A stretch of DNA of 64,000 nt, taken from positions 62,001 to 126,000 of the forward strand of contig NZ_AP023361.1 of the NCBI RefSeq assembly GCF_014191545.1, written 5' to 3'. The DNA comes from Terrihabitans soli. Its GTDB lineage: Bacteria; Pseudomonadota; Alphaproteobacteria; Rhizobiales; Methylopilaceae. The notes under the pieces are model-generated. The model made no database searches, had not been told where the DNA came from, and was given only the letters and a program-made list of their open reading frames with translations. The stretch's first letter is position 1. Each line of letters begins with the position of its first letter. Shown piece by piece: positions 21,230-29,564 of this stretch. Both the position numbers and the translations under genes were made by a program.

Positions 21230-22182
21230 TCCGCCGCGGCTTCGATATCGCCGCTCCGGCTGCCGCCACGGATGATGCCGCCCGGCCGCTCGACTGCATC
21301 CAGGTCTTCCGAGACGATCACCCGGTTGCGGCCGCCGGTCTTGGCCTCGTAGAGCGCGACGTCGGCGCGCTTCAGCATCAGGTCGATGGCATCGCCCGGA
21401 TGATATTCGGTGACGCCGAAGCTGCAGGTGAGCGACACGTCGCCCTTCGAGCTCGGAAAGCTGAGCTGGGTCATCAGCACGCGCAGCCCATCGGCGACGA
21501 CGAGCCCCTGCTGCGCATTGCGCCCTTCCAGCATCATCGCGAACTCTTCGCCGCCGAGCCGGCCGAACACCGAGCCGTCGACTTTCTGCGCCTGCTCGGC
21601 AACGCCGCGCAGCACGAGGTCGCCGACATCGTGCCCGTACACGTCGTTGATCTTCTTGAAGTGATCGATGTCCATCATCACGGCCGCGAGCGGCAAGGGC
21701 CCCGTTGCGGCGCGCTCGCAGGCTTCGCCGGCAAGGCGGAAGAAGGCGCGGCGGTTAAGGCTGCCGGTCAAAGGATCGGTCGAGGCGAGGCGGATCAGAT
21801 CGCGCTGCATGCCGACGACGCGCGATGCGGCTCGAAGACGCGCATAAAGCTCTTCAACGACGGGCGGCTTGCCAATGAAATCGTCGGCGCCGGAATCGAG
21901 CGCTTCGATCAGATGACCGCGCTCATAATTCGACGACATGACGATGATGTAGAGCGGGCGGCGGTCGCCGGTGACGATGCGCGCCTGCCAGCAGAGTTCG
22001 AGGCCCGACATGCGGCCAAGTTCGACGGAGGTCAGCAGCGCATCGACTTCGGAATCGCGACCGAGATAATCGAGCGCTTCCATCTCGTCGGTAAAACCGC
22101 GCACCTCGTGATCCCCGGCTTCGAGAAGCCTTGTCACGATCTTTAGAGCGGTGCGGCCGGGATCGACCAGCAGGATGCGCAT
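21226..22182 (-). CDS. diguanylate cyclase with a receiver-like domain lacking the phosphoacceptor
   Basis: A 318-residue PleD-like protein: a receiver-like domain (about 1-120), then a GGDEF domain (about 145-305) with STDPLTGSLNRRAF, the metal-binding MMDIDHFKKIND and an intact GGEEF, so it should make cyclic di-GMP. In the receiver, the position of the phosphorylated Asp is Ser52 (LLTSVEL) and only one acidic-pocket residue (Asp7) remains, although the late Lys in FIGKPP is kept. It therefore cannot be switched by ordinary aspartyl phosphorylation. No RxxD inhibition site is seen six residues before GGEEF. It is translationally coupled to the DUF3658-like gene. Confidence 0.92.
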   Translation of the reverse strand: MRILLVDPGRTALKIVTRLLEAGDHEVRGFTDEMEALDYLGRDSEVDALLTSVELGRMSGLELCWQARIVTGDRRPLYIIVMSSNYERGHLIEALDSGADDFIGKPPVVEELYARLRAASRVVGMQRDLIRLASTDPLTGSLNRRAFFRLAGEACERAATGPLPLAAVMMDIDHFKKINDVYGHDVGDLVLRGVAEQAQKVDGSVFGRLGGEEFAMMLEGRNAQQGLVVADGLRVLMTQLSFPSSKGDVSLTCSFGVTEYHPGDAIDLMLKRADVALYEAKTGGRNRVIVSEDLDAVERPGGIIRGGSRSGDIEAAAE

Positions 22183-22257
22183 TCCCCAATCCCTTCGGGG
22201 ACAGGGAATAGGTCTTCCCCCTTAAATTAGACTAAAGGCGGGTGTGTAAATCTCAGG

Positions 22258-23928
22258 CTATACCGGAGCGCCGTTCTGTCCGGTCAAAGGCTTAGCCCCG
22301 CCGAAGTGATCGCCCTGCAGATAATCGACCCCCATCTCACGCAAAAGTGTGGCGGTCTTTTCGTCCTCGACTTTCTCGGCAACGGTCGAAAAGCCGATCT
22401 CGCGCGCAAGGCCGACAATGGCGCGCACGAAGGCCTGATCTTCGGTCGAGCGGGCGATGTCGGAAATGAAATTGCCGTCGATCTTCACGAGATCGACGCC
22501 GAGCGCCCGCAGCGTACGGAACGAAGTCTGCCCGGCACCGAAATCGTCGATGGCCAGGCGCACGCCGAAACCGCGCAGCGCTTCGACGAAATCCTTCGCT
22601 TCGGCCAGATCTCCCGGCGCCGCCGTCTCGGTGATCTCCACTAGAAGCCGCGAGCCGATATCCGGGTTCGCCTTTAACGCCTCGATGAGCCGCTCGCGCC
22701 ATTCTTCGTCGGTCGTCGTATCGGCCGAGACGTTGAGTGCGATGGCGCGGCCGGGATGTTCTTTCAAAGCCGCGATCGTCAGGTCGAGGACGCGGCGGTC
22801 GAGAAGGTGAACGAGGCCGAGTTTCTCGGCGGCTTCGATATGGCCGGAAATGGCGCGCGTCTCGCCGTCCTCGCCGGTGATGCGCGCAAGCGCCTCATAC
22901 CATCGCAACGCCCCGGTCTTCGCCTCGACCACCGGCTGGAACGCCAACTCAAGACGCCGCGCATTGAGCGCGGCGATGAGCTCTTCCGCAAGCTGGACGT
23001 AACGGCGCCGCCGGTCTTCGCGCGCCTGGCTCGGGGCGAAAGCGAGGAAAGAGCCGCGCTTCTTCCGGCGGATTTCGGCGAGCGTTTCGGAAACGCGCGC
23101 CACCATCTCCACCTGGCTCGACGCATGGCGCGGCCCGACAATGCCGGCGCCGGTGACGCGAACGCCGACAGGGCCGGCCGCGGTCTCGATCGGCTCTTCG
23201 TGCACGGCATCCATGAAGCGCCGCGCCGCGATGCTGAGTTCGGGCAGCGAGCAATTGGTCAGCGCAAGGCCGAAGATCGTCGTCGAGAAGCGGCCGAGCG
23301 CATCGCCCACCCGCATGCGCGAGCGGAGCCGTTTCGCAACGCCGGCAATCAGATCGTCCGGCGTCGTATCGCCGAAGGCCTCGTTCACCGCGCCGATATT
23401 TTCAACCGCGATGAGCAGCAGCGCGCAGCTCGTCTGGTAGCGCCGTGCATCGGCCAGCATGGATTCGAGAACATCGAGAAGCCGCAAGCGGTTCAGTGTG
23501 CCGGTCAGGCTGTCGAAGCGGGTCTGTATGGCCAGACGCTGATCGGCTTCGTGGCGGCCGGTGACGACACGCACAACGCCGCGCGCATGAGCCGGCTTTG
23601 AATCCGTGCCGGCAAACCAGTGGCCGACATCTTCCACCCAGACCAGACGCCAGCCGTCGCGCGCGGGGACGCGCAGCGCATATTCGAGTTCGTAGGGAAC
23701 GCCCGAGCCTTCATCGCGCGATGTCGAGCCGAAAACGGCGCTTGAGCGTGTCGTCATCGCTTCCGGATCGGTGCGCTCCGTCCAGGCCGCGCCGGTCGAG
23801 ACTGTGCCGAGCGAAGCCAGCGAGACCGGCAAAGCCGGGCTCCAATGCAGCCGGTCATCGGCGATCGACCAGAGATAGGCCGCCGCATCGATGCCGCGCA
23901 GGGTTTGCGGAAGGTCGAGTTCGGACAC
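22258..23928 (-). CDS. PAS-GGDEF(degenerate)-EAL cyclic di-GMP protein
   Basis: A 556-residue protein with a PAS-like sensor region (about 15-130), a GGDEF-fold domain (about 135-300) and an EAL domain (about 310-548). The GGDEF signature is replaced by RFSTT at about 213-217, so it cannot be a cyclase and may act as a GTP-sensing or structural module. The EAL domain looks catalytic: EAL at 345-347, NVS, EITE, IDDFG, KIDG and the late YLQGDHFG segment are all present. It is thus a likely cyclic-di-GMP phosphodiesterase, acting opposite to the cyclase upstream. A CtrA-type site lies about 70 bp before its start. Confidence 0.92.
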   Translation of the reverse strand: MSELDLPQTLRGIDAAAYLWSIADDRLHWSPALPVSLASLGTVSTGAAWTERTDPEAMTTRSSAVFGSTSRDEGSGVPYELEYALRVPARDGWRLVWVEDVGHWFAGTDSKPAHARGVVRVVTGRHEADQRLAIQTRFDSLTGTLNRLRLLDVLESMLADARRYQTSCALLLIAVENIGAVNEAFGDTTPDDLIAGVAKRLRSRMRVGDALGRFSTTIFGLALTNCSLPELSIAARRFMDAVHEEPIETAAGPVGVRVTGAGIVGPRHASSQVEMVARVSETLAEIRRKKRGSFLAFAPSQAREDRRRRYVQLAEELIAALNARRLELAFQPVVEAKTGALRWYEALARITGEDGETRAISGHIEAAEKLGLVHLLDRRVLDLTIAALKEHPGRAIALNVSADTTTDEEWRERLIEALKANPDIGSRLLVEITETAAPGDLAEAKDFVEALRGFGVRLAIDDFGAGQTSFRTLRALGVDLVKIDGNFISDIARSTEDQAFVRAIVGLAREIGFSTVAEKVEDEKTATLLREMGVDYLQGDHFGGAKPLTGQNGAPV

Positions 23929-23995
23929 AAGCGCCTTCTATCACACGGGATTTAAGAAACTGCGGCGCAACGCAAACCGGGGCTGGCGAGCGGCG

Positions 23996-24011
23996 TTAAC
24001 CTTCTGTTAAC
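23996..24011. promoter_or_regulatory. CtrA-type binding site
   Basis: TTAA-CCTTCTG-TTAAC is an exact TTAA-N7-TTAAC match to the full alphaproteobacterial CtrA box. It lies in the 148-bp divergent spacer between the PAS-GGDEF-EAL gene and the small conserved gene at 24077, so it could act on either. CtrA control of cyclic-di-GMP and cell-cycle genes is well known in the class. Confidence 0.6.
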
Positions 24012-24076
24012 CATAAAGCGGCCGCCGCGGCATCGCTCGTGCAGCATTGGCCTAAAGGGCAAGGGAGCGTCCCGGC

Positions 24077-24337
24077 ATGGGACGAAACAGCGTGACAGGC
24101 AGGGTTGAGACGACCGGAACGGGACTTGTGGCGTCAGAGAACGGGACCCGTTCGACGTCGGGCCGCTTCCGGCCGAGCGCGCCCATCGTCACCCAGCTCT
24201 TTGCTGCCAAGCTCGATCTGCCGCAGGCTCGCGCCCGCCGCCGTGCGAGCGCCGAGGAAGCCACCGGCGCCTATGGCGCGACACGCACCGTGCTGAAGGT
24301 TGCCCGCCGGCTTCCCGGCATGAGCTGGCCCGCCTGA
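24077..24337 (+). CDS. small conserved protein of unknown function
   Basis: An 86-residue basic protein. Its central block, SAPIVTQLFAAKLDLPQARARRRAS, resembles a family of short Hyphomicrobiales proteins that I recognise by an APFVAQLIA...QTRARRRA pattern but that has no function known to me. The ATG follows AAGGGAG at nine bases. No transmembrane segment or signal peptide is visible. It sits downstream of a full CtrA-type site and converges on rpmF across a terminator. Confidence 0.7.
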   Translation: MGRNSVTGRVETTGTGLVASENGTRSTSGRFRPSAPIVTQLFAAKLDLPQARARRRASAEEATGAYGATRTVLKVARRLPGMSWPA

Positions 24338-24358
24338 GAGCGGTGACGTTCAGGGCAA

Positions 24359-24384
24359 CAAAAAAGGCCGGCGTAAGCCGGCCT
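24359..24384 (-). terminator. terminator of rpmF
   Basis: AGGCCGGC / GCCGGCCT forms an 8-bp stem with loop GTAA (24365-24384). On the minus strand it is followed by a run of six or more T. It lies about 30 bp after the rpmF stop. Confidence 0.88.
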
Positions 24385-24413
24385 AATTCGTTCTCAGCCC
24401 TGAGAAAAATTGA

Positions 24414-24599
24414 TCAGGCGTCAGCCTTAGGCGTGATCACCTGGCGACCGCGGTACATGCCCGTTTTCAGGTCCATGTGGTGCGGACGGCGCAGTTCGCC
24501 CGAGTCCTTGTCCTCAACATAGGTCGGGGCCTTCAGCGCATCGGCCGAACGGCGCATGCCACGGCGGGACGGCGAGGTCTTTCGTTTCGGAACAGCCAT
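24414..24599 (-). CDS. rpmF: 50S ribosomal protein L32
   Basis: A 61-residue large-subunit ribosomal protein: [18 protein letters not shown] at the start is diagnostic of bacterial L32. The zinc-cysteine form is not present; this is the cysteine-free variant common in alphaproteobacteria. It follows mtgA on the same strand by about 110 bp and ends in a strong terminator. Confidence 0.97.
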   Translation of the reverse strand: MAVPKRKTSPSRRGMRRSADALKAPTYVEDKDSGELRRPHHMDLKTGMYRGRQVITPKADA

Positions 24600-24708
24600 T
24601 TCAGTCTCCGGAAAATCAAGCGACGCGGCGGTGATCCGGCCGCGTCGTCTGTAATTGGCGGTGCTGATAGCACCCCCTGCCCCAGAAAACCAGCCTAAAA
24701 ACCACCCC

Positions 24709-25458
24709 TCAGCGCGGGACGGTGATGCAGGAGGTGTCGGCCCCCCGGCCGGCGATCTGACCGGCGCGGCGCAGCTGGCCGGCGGTCGGCCGGGCCGGGT
24801 TGCGGATGATGGGGTTGGGCAGGGCCGCGACCATGATCGCCGCCTCCCGGGCCGAGAGGTTCTTGGCGCTCTTGCCGAAGGCCCGGCGGGCGCCGGCTTC
24901 GGCGCCGAACACCCCGTTCGGACCCCATTCGGCAATGTTCAGATAGACTTCCATGATCCGGTGCTTCGACCAGGTCAGTTCGATCCAATGGGCGAGCACG
25001 ATCTCGATGGGTTTGCGCAGCCAGCCGAAGCCCTGCCAGAGATAAAGGTTCTTCACGAGCTGCATGGACACTGTCGATGCGCCGCGCTCCGGCCAGTCTT
25101 CGCTCGCCTCCTCGATGACTTCGCGCACCGCGCCCCAATCGACGCCCCAATGGCGGCAGAAGCCGCCGTCTTCCGAGGCGATGACGGCGCGCGGCAGATT
25201 GGGGCTGATCTCTTCGAGCGGCACCCAGTCGCGCTCCACGGTCCTGAAGGTCGCCCAACGGAACAGCATCAGGGTCGAGACGGGAGGAACGACGGCATAG
25301 AGCGCCGACAGAAAGATCGGCGTTGCCGCGAGGATCAGAAGAATGCCGGTCAGGCGCGTCGGGCGGGCGCGTTTGAGGTCCGGACGGTCGGACGGGTCCG
25401 GCGCCTGCACCTCAGGTGCGGCCGTCTCGTCACGCGTTACGCCCCACTCCAGACTCAT
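24709..25458 (-). CDS. mtgA: monofunctional biosynthetic peptidoglycan transglycosylase
   Basis: Membrane-anchored glycosyltransferase family 51 enzyme (249 residues) that polymerises lipid II without a transpeptidase domain. A single N-terminal transmembrane segment (about 37-60) is followed by the catalytic motifs: [13 protein letters not shown] with the first catalytic Glu, [16 protein letters not shown], and [18 protein letters not shown] with the second Glu. The ATG at 25458 gives a compact cytoplasmic N-terminus; longer frames run into the spacer. Confidence 0.94.
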   Translation of the reverse strand: MSLEWGVTRDETAAPEVQAPDPSDRPDLKRARPTRLTGILLILAATPIFLSALYAVVPPVSTLMLFRWATFRTVERDWVPLEEISPNLPRAVIASEDGGFCRHWGVDWGAVREVIEEASEDWPERGASTVSMQLVKNLYLWQGFGWLRKPIEIVLAHWIELTWSKHRIMEVYLNIAEWGPNGVFGAEAGARRAFGKSAKNLSAREAAIMVAALPNPIIRNPARPTAGQLRRAGQIAGRGADTSCITVPR

Positions 25459-25562
25459 AGCGGCTCGGTTTCCTCCCTGGCGGGGCGACCTTAGCCCGTA
25501 CGCAGGAGGCCACGAATGACAAAAGCGTGGAGCGGTTAAGCGCCCCCTGTGGATCTGGGGCG

Positions 25563-25587
25563 GGATCGGATCTGCGTCCGGGGCGTT
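25563..25587 (+). promoter_or_regulatory. weak EcfG-type promoter before the DUF2171 gene
   Basis: GGATC (25563-25567) and CGTT (25584-25587) are separated by exactly 16 bp, one mismatch from the GGAAC-N16-CGTT consensus, and a start about seven bases on would leave a short leader containing the AAGGAGG site. The mismatch falls in the -35 element, so this is only suggestive. Confidence 0.35.
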
Positions 25588-25611
25588 ACCCATACCCCAA
25601 GGAGGATCCCC

Positions 25612-25872
25612 ATGGCAGACCGCAGCAAGATCAAAGAACATTCCGAAGTCGTCGGCGCCGACGGCGTGCGCGTCGGCACGGTCGATCGTGTCGAAGGCGA
25701 GCGCATCAAGCTGACGAAAGATTCATCCGGCCAGGGAAGCCATAAGGGCCACCATCATTTTATCCCGCTCAGCCTCGTTGCGTCTGTCGACGGCAATACG
25801 GTCCGGCTGTCGGCCAATGCCGATGTTGCGGTTGAGTTCGAGGAAGAAGAAGGTGGAGCATCCGCGGGCTGA
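25612..25872 (+). CDS. DUF2171 family protein
   Basis: An 86-residue PRC-barrel-like small protein: IKEHSEVVGADGVRVGTVDRVEGERIKLTKD at the start, HHHFIPLSLVASVDGNTVRLS in the middle and an acidic tail. DUF2171 proteins are widespread in alphaproteobacteria, often near stress genes, and have no assigned activity. The start is set by a perfect AAGGAGG at the right distance from ATG 25612. It converges on ispG with a 26-bp gap. Confidence 0.88.
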   Translation: MADRSKIKEHSEVVGADGVRVGTVDRVEGERIKLTKDSSGQGSHKGHHHFIPLSLVASVDGNTVRLSANADVAVEFEEEEGGASAG

Positions 25873-25898
25873 AAGCCCGCCGCGATACGTACGGCTGC

Positions 25899-27164
25899 TT
25901 ACTCGGCCGCCTGGATCGGCTGCGTAGCTTTCTCGCCATCGACGCCGAAACGGCGCACCACATAGTCTTCGACCATGCGCGTGAAGTCGGCGGCGAGCGT
26001 TGCGCCTTTCAGCGTCGTCACCTTCTCGCCGTCGATGAAGACGGGAGCCGAAGGAGTTTCGCCGGTGCCCGGCAGCGAGATGCCGATATCGGCATGCTTG
26101 CTCTCACCCGGGCCGTTGACGATGCAGCCCATCACCGCGACGTTGAGAGTCTCGACGCCGGGATAGGTCTTCTTCCATTCCGGCATGCGGTTGATGATGT
26201 AGCTCTGAATATCGCGCGCCAGTTCCTGGAACGTCGTCGAGGTCGTGCGGCCGCAGCCGGGGCACGCCGCGACAAGCGGCACGAAGGTGCGGAAGCCCAT
26301 GGTCTGCAGGATTTCCTGCGCGACGGTGACTTCCTTCGTGCGGTCGCCGCCGGGTTCCGGCGTCAGCGAAATGCGGATCGTGTCGCCGACACCCTGCTGC
26401 AGGATGACACTGAGCGCCGCGGCCGAGGCGACAATGCCCTTCGAGCCCATACCGGCTTCGGTGAGGCCGACATGCAGCGCGTAATCACAACGGGCGGCGA
26501 GGTCGAGATAGGTCGCGACGACGTCCTGCACGTTCGAGATCTTGGTCGAGATGATGATCTTGTCGCGCTTCATGCCGAGTTCTTCGGCGCGGGCGGCGGA
26601 GTTGAGCACCGAGCGGATCAGAGCTTCGCGCGTCACCGCGCGCGCATCCATCGGATTCGCGCTCTTGGAGTTCTCGTCCATCATCGCGGTGAGCATCTCG
26701 CCGTCGAGCGAGCCCCAATTGCCGCCGATGCGCACGGGCTTGTCGTGCTTCATCGCCATTTCGATGATCTGCGAGAACTGTTTGTCCTTCTTCTCCTTGA
26801 AGCCGACATTGCCCGGATTGATCCGGTACTTGGCGAGCGCTTCGGCGCAGGCCGGATGGTCGGCAAGGAGCTTGTGGCCGATATAGTGGAAGTCGCCGAC
26901 GAGCGGGACGTGGACGCCCATGCGGTCGAGCTTTTCGCGAATGTGCGGAACGGCAGCGGCGGCCTCGTCGCGGTCGACCGTGATGCGGACGATTTCCGAA
27001 CCGGCGCGCGCAAGCGCTGCGACCTGTTTGACGGTTCCATCCGGATCGGCCGTGTCGGTATTGGTCATGGACTGCACGACGACGGGATTGCCGCCGCCGA
27101 CGGTCACATTGCCTACCTGCACGCCAACCGATTTACGGCGGCCGTCTCTCAGATTCACGTCCAT
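25899..27164 (-). CDS. ispG: 4-hydroxy-3-methylbut-2-en-1-yl diphosphate synthase
   Basis: Iron-sulfur enzyme of the MEP isoprenoid pathway (421 residues with this start). The N-terminal barrel begins [16 protein letters not shown] and contains [12 protein letters not shown]; the C-terminal cluster domain carries CPGCGRT and GCIVNGPGE, supplying the three Cys ligands and the Glu. The start at 27164 ([13 protein letters not shown]) is preferred; the frame extends 12 residues to an ATG at 27200. It stands between DUF2171 and zur with no obvious operon. Confidence 0.95.
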   Translation of the reverse strand: MDVNLRDGRRKSVGVQVGNVTVGGGNPVVVQSMTNTDTADPDGTVKQVAALARAGSEIVRITVDRDEAAAAVPHIREKLDRMGVHVPLVGDFHYIGHKLLADHPACAEALAKYRINPGNVGFKEKKDKQFSQIIEMAMKHDKPVRIGGNWGSLDGEMLTAMMDENSKSANPMDARAVTREALIRSVLNSAARAEELGMKRDKIIISTKISNVQDVVATYLDLAARCDYALHVGLTEAGMGSKGIVASAAALSVILQQGVGDTIRISLTPEPGGDRTKEVTVAQEILQTMGFRTFVPLVAACPGCGRTTSTTFQELARDIQSYIINRMPEWKKTYPGVETLNVAVMGCIVNGPGESKHADIGISLPGTGETPSAPVFIDGEKVTTLKGATLAADFTRMVEDYVVRRFGVDGEKATQPIQAAE

Positions 27165-27237
27165 GAGGTTCTCATTCCATAACCGGGCAGCAGAACGCAA
27201 GATTCCGGCCGGGATTTAGTAAAGCCATAGCAGAAGA

Positions 27238-27732
27238 TCACGCCGACGTCGCGCGGCGGCAGGCCGCGCACTCCCCGGCGATCTCGACGAACTGTCCCCG
27301 GGCAGCAAACCCCGCCCGGCCGGCGACATCGGCCAGATGCTTTCCGAGCTCATCGCCAGAAGCCTCCGCGGCCGCACCGCACTTTTCACATAAGAGGAAA
27401 ACTACGACATCAGCATGGCCATGCGCATGGTCGCAGGCGACAAAGGCGTTGCGGGACTCGATCCTATGCGCAAGTCCTTGACCCAAAAGGAAATCCAGCG
27501 CCCGGTAGACGGTAATAGGAGCCGGCCTTCGGCCGCCTTCGGCCGAGATATGCTCAATTAGATCATAAGCCCCGAGGGGTTGCGGGCTGGCCGCCAGAAG
27601 CTTCAGCACCTCGGCCCGCATGGGGGTCAGGCGCTCGCCCCGCTCGGCGCACAGCCGTTCGGCCCGCTCCAGGGCGGAACCGTGCCCATGGTCGTGGTCG
27701 TGCTTATGGTCGTGGGAATGCTGATGGGCCAC
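27238..27732 (-). CDS. zur: Fur-family regulator, Zur-like, with histidine-rich N-terminus
   Basis: A 164-residue metal-dependent repressor. After an N-terminal run of histidine and aspartate (residues 3-17, about eight His), a winged helix (RLTPMRAEVLKLLAAS...ITVYRALDFLLGQGLAHRIES) and a dimerisation domain follow. The HAHGHADVVVFLLCEKCG metal region, the CEKC pair and the C-terminal CAAC pair match the structural zinc site. The sequence is closest in feel to Zur, but Fur-like subtypes are hard to separate by eye. No znuABC genes are adjacent and no clear Zur box is seen upstream. Confidence 0.85.
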   Translation of the reverse strand: MAHQHSHDHKHDHDHGHGSALERAERLCAERGERLTPMRAEVLKLLAASPQPLGAYDLIEHISAEGGRRPAPITVYRALDFLLGQGLAHRIESRNAFVACDHAHGHADVVVFLLCEKCGAAAEASGDELGKHLADVAGRAGFAARGQFVEIAGECAACRRATSA

Positions 27733-27812
27733 GGCCGATATGTAACAATATTCACCCGAGTTTCCAGTTAACCGGGCGATTAAGCTCCCGCGCGGCCTTG
27801 CCGCGCAGGCGA

Positions 27813-28763
27813 TTAACCCCTGGCAGCAATCGCCGCGCAGCCGGTCAGGGCCGGGGTCTTGGCGGTGATAAGGACGGTCGGAATGGTCGCGACCAGCTGC
27901 TCATGGGGCTTTTTCGCCGCGAACTCGGTCCGGAATTTCTGAATGTCCAAGAGATCCAGAACCTTGGGCAGAACGCCGCCGCCGATATAGACGCCGCCGC
28001 GCGCCACATAGGTCAGCGCCATATCGCCGGAAAAGCGGGCGAGCGCCGAGAAGAACAGGTCCATCACCTCGCGGGCGCGTTTTTCGCCTTTGCGCGCGGC
28101 GTCGGAAATCTCAGCTCCATCGCGGTGCTTCACCTCTTCGCCGTTCAGTTCGGCGATCGCCATGTCGAGCCTCTCAATGCCCTCGCCCGAAACCACCTGC
28201 TCGGCCGAGACGCGGCCGAAATTCCTGCGGATGATGGCGAAGACGGCCGCTTCCCGGTCGCCCTGATCGGCAAATTCGATATGGCCGGCCTCGCTCGGCA
28301 CGACGAGCCATTGGCGTTCTTTGTAGACGAGCCCGGCGACGCCGAGCCCGGTGCCGGGCCCGAGCACGACCTTGGTGGCGTCCGGCCGCGGATGGCCCGG
28401 CCCGAGCGGCTTCAACTCATCGAGATAAGGCAGCGCCTCGGCCAGAGCCGCGAAATCGTTGACGACCTCGACGCGGGAGAGATTGCAGGCCTTGGCCAGT
28501 TCCTCCGGCTTGAACGACCAGCCGCGCCGGTTGGTCAGATGCACCACCCCGTCTTTGACCGGACCTGCAATGGCGAGCACGGCGCGGTTCGCGTCGTGGC
28601 CCACCTCTTTCAGATAGTTCGGAATGGCTTCGTGCAGCCCGGCAAAGCCGTCGTTCGAATAATTCTTGATGTTGAGCGGGGCGAGTTCGCCGGCGCGCAC
28701 CAGGCCGAAGCGGGAATTTGTGCCGCCGATATCGGCGACGAGAACAAGATCGGGAGGAGCCAT
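27813..28763 (-). CDS. glk: glucokinase
   Basis: ATP-dependent hexokinase-fold enzyme of 316 residues converting glucose to glucose 6-phosphate. The N-terminal phosphate loop LVADIGGTNSRFGLV, the VVNDFAALAEALPYL segment with the catalytic Asp, GPGTGLGVAGL and GGVYIGGGVLPKV are all typical of bacterial Glk. The ATG at 28763 is close to the family start. It is divergent from the RluA-family gene. Confidence 0.94.
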   Translation of the reverse strand: MAPPDLVLVADIGGTNSRFGLVRAGELAPLNIKNYSNDGFAGLHEAIPNYLKEVGHDANRAVLAIAGPVKDGVVHLTNRRGWSFKPEELAKACNLSRVEVVNDFAALAEALPYLDELKPLGPGHPRPDATKVVLGPGTGLGVAGLVYKERQWLVVPSEAGHIEFADQGDREAAVFAIIRRNFGRVSAEQVVSGEGIERLDMAIAELNGEEVKHRDGAEISDAARKGEKRAREVMDLFFSALARFSGDMALTYVARGGVYIGGGVLPKVLDLLDIQKFRTEFAAKKPHEQLVATIPTVLITAKTPALTGCAAIAARG

Positions 28764-28836
28764 GGGAGAAGCCTAACAGCGGGTGATGTGCCGTCCAACG
28801 CTTTCAACCGCCAAAGGGATGCGTTAGCGAGGCAGG

Positions 28837-29535
28837 ATGAACGATGAGGATATCCTAACTCGTGTGCTGTTCCGCGACGCGCTGATGCTGGTGCTCGACA
28901 AGCCGGCGGGGATCGCCGTCCATGCCGGCGGCGCGGTGCGCGGCCCGACGCTCGACAGCTATTTCGATGCGCTGCGCTATGGCCTGCCCCGCCGTCCCGA
29001 ACTCGCCCACAGGCTCGACCGCGAAACCTCGGGCTGTCTTGTGCTGGGCCGCCACCGCAAATCGATCGCCGATCTCAATTTAATGTTCCGCGAGGGCAAT
29101 GTCGGCAAAATCTATCTTGCCGTCGTCGAAGGCGGGCCGGATTCTGGGGAGGGCGAGATCGATCTGCCGATCGGGCCGAAGGACAAAGAGCGCGGCTGGC
29201 ACCAGAAGGTCGATCTCGAAAAAGGCCTCCCGGCGCGCACGGGCTACAAAGTGCTCGGCCGTGCCGATGGAAAGTCGCTTGTTGAATTGAACCTCCACAC
29301 CGGCCGCACGCATCAGCTTCGCGTCCATATGGCGGCGCTCGGCTGCCCGATCCTCGGCGACCGGATCTACGGGAACGAAGGAGGCGCGCTGCATCTTCAT
29401 TCCTGGCGCGTCAGTGTTCCGCTCTATCCAAAGAAAGACCCGATCCGGGTCGAAGCGCCGCTGCCGGCTCATTTTGTAAGCACCTTGAACGAGTTGAAAA
29501 TTCCGGTGGGCGGAATCGAGGTTTCGCGCGTTTAG
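28837..29535 (+). CDS. RluA-family pseudouridine synthase
   Basis: A 232-residue RNA pseudouridine synthase with no S4 domain. The catalytic motif is HRLDRETSGCLVLG, and LLHLHTGRTHQLR-type residues appear as ELNLHTGRTHQLRVHM, with the closing GDRIYG. Targets of short members include 23S rRNA or tRNA sites; the specific uridine cannot be named. It is followed 29 bp later by the lipid-kinase-like gene. Confidence 0.92.
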   Translation: MNDEDILTRVLFRDALMLVLDKPAGIAVHAGGAVRGPTLDSYFDALRYGLPRRPELAHRLDRETSGCLVLGRHRKSIADLNLMFREGNVGKIYLAVVEGGPDSGEGEIDLPIGPKDKERGWHQKVDLEKGLPARTGYKVLGRADGKSLVELNLHTGRTHQLRVHMAALGCPILGDRIYGNEGGALHLHSWRVSVPLYPKKDPIRVEAPLPAHFVSTLNELKIPVGGIEVSRV

Positions 29536-29564
29536 AAGCGTCCTTCCTGCGCGCGGAAAGCTTG

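Noticed and set aside
27733-27760. AT-rich GATATGTAACAATATTC before zur as a Zur box
   Set aside because: It is not an inverted repeat; the two halves do not pair.
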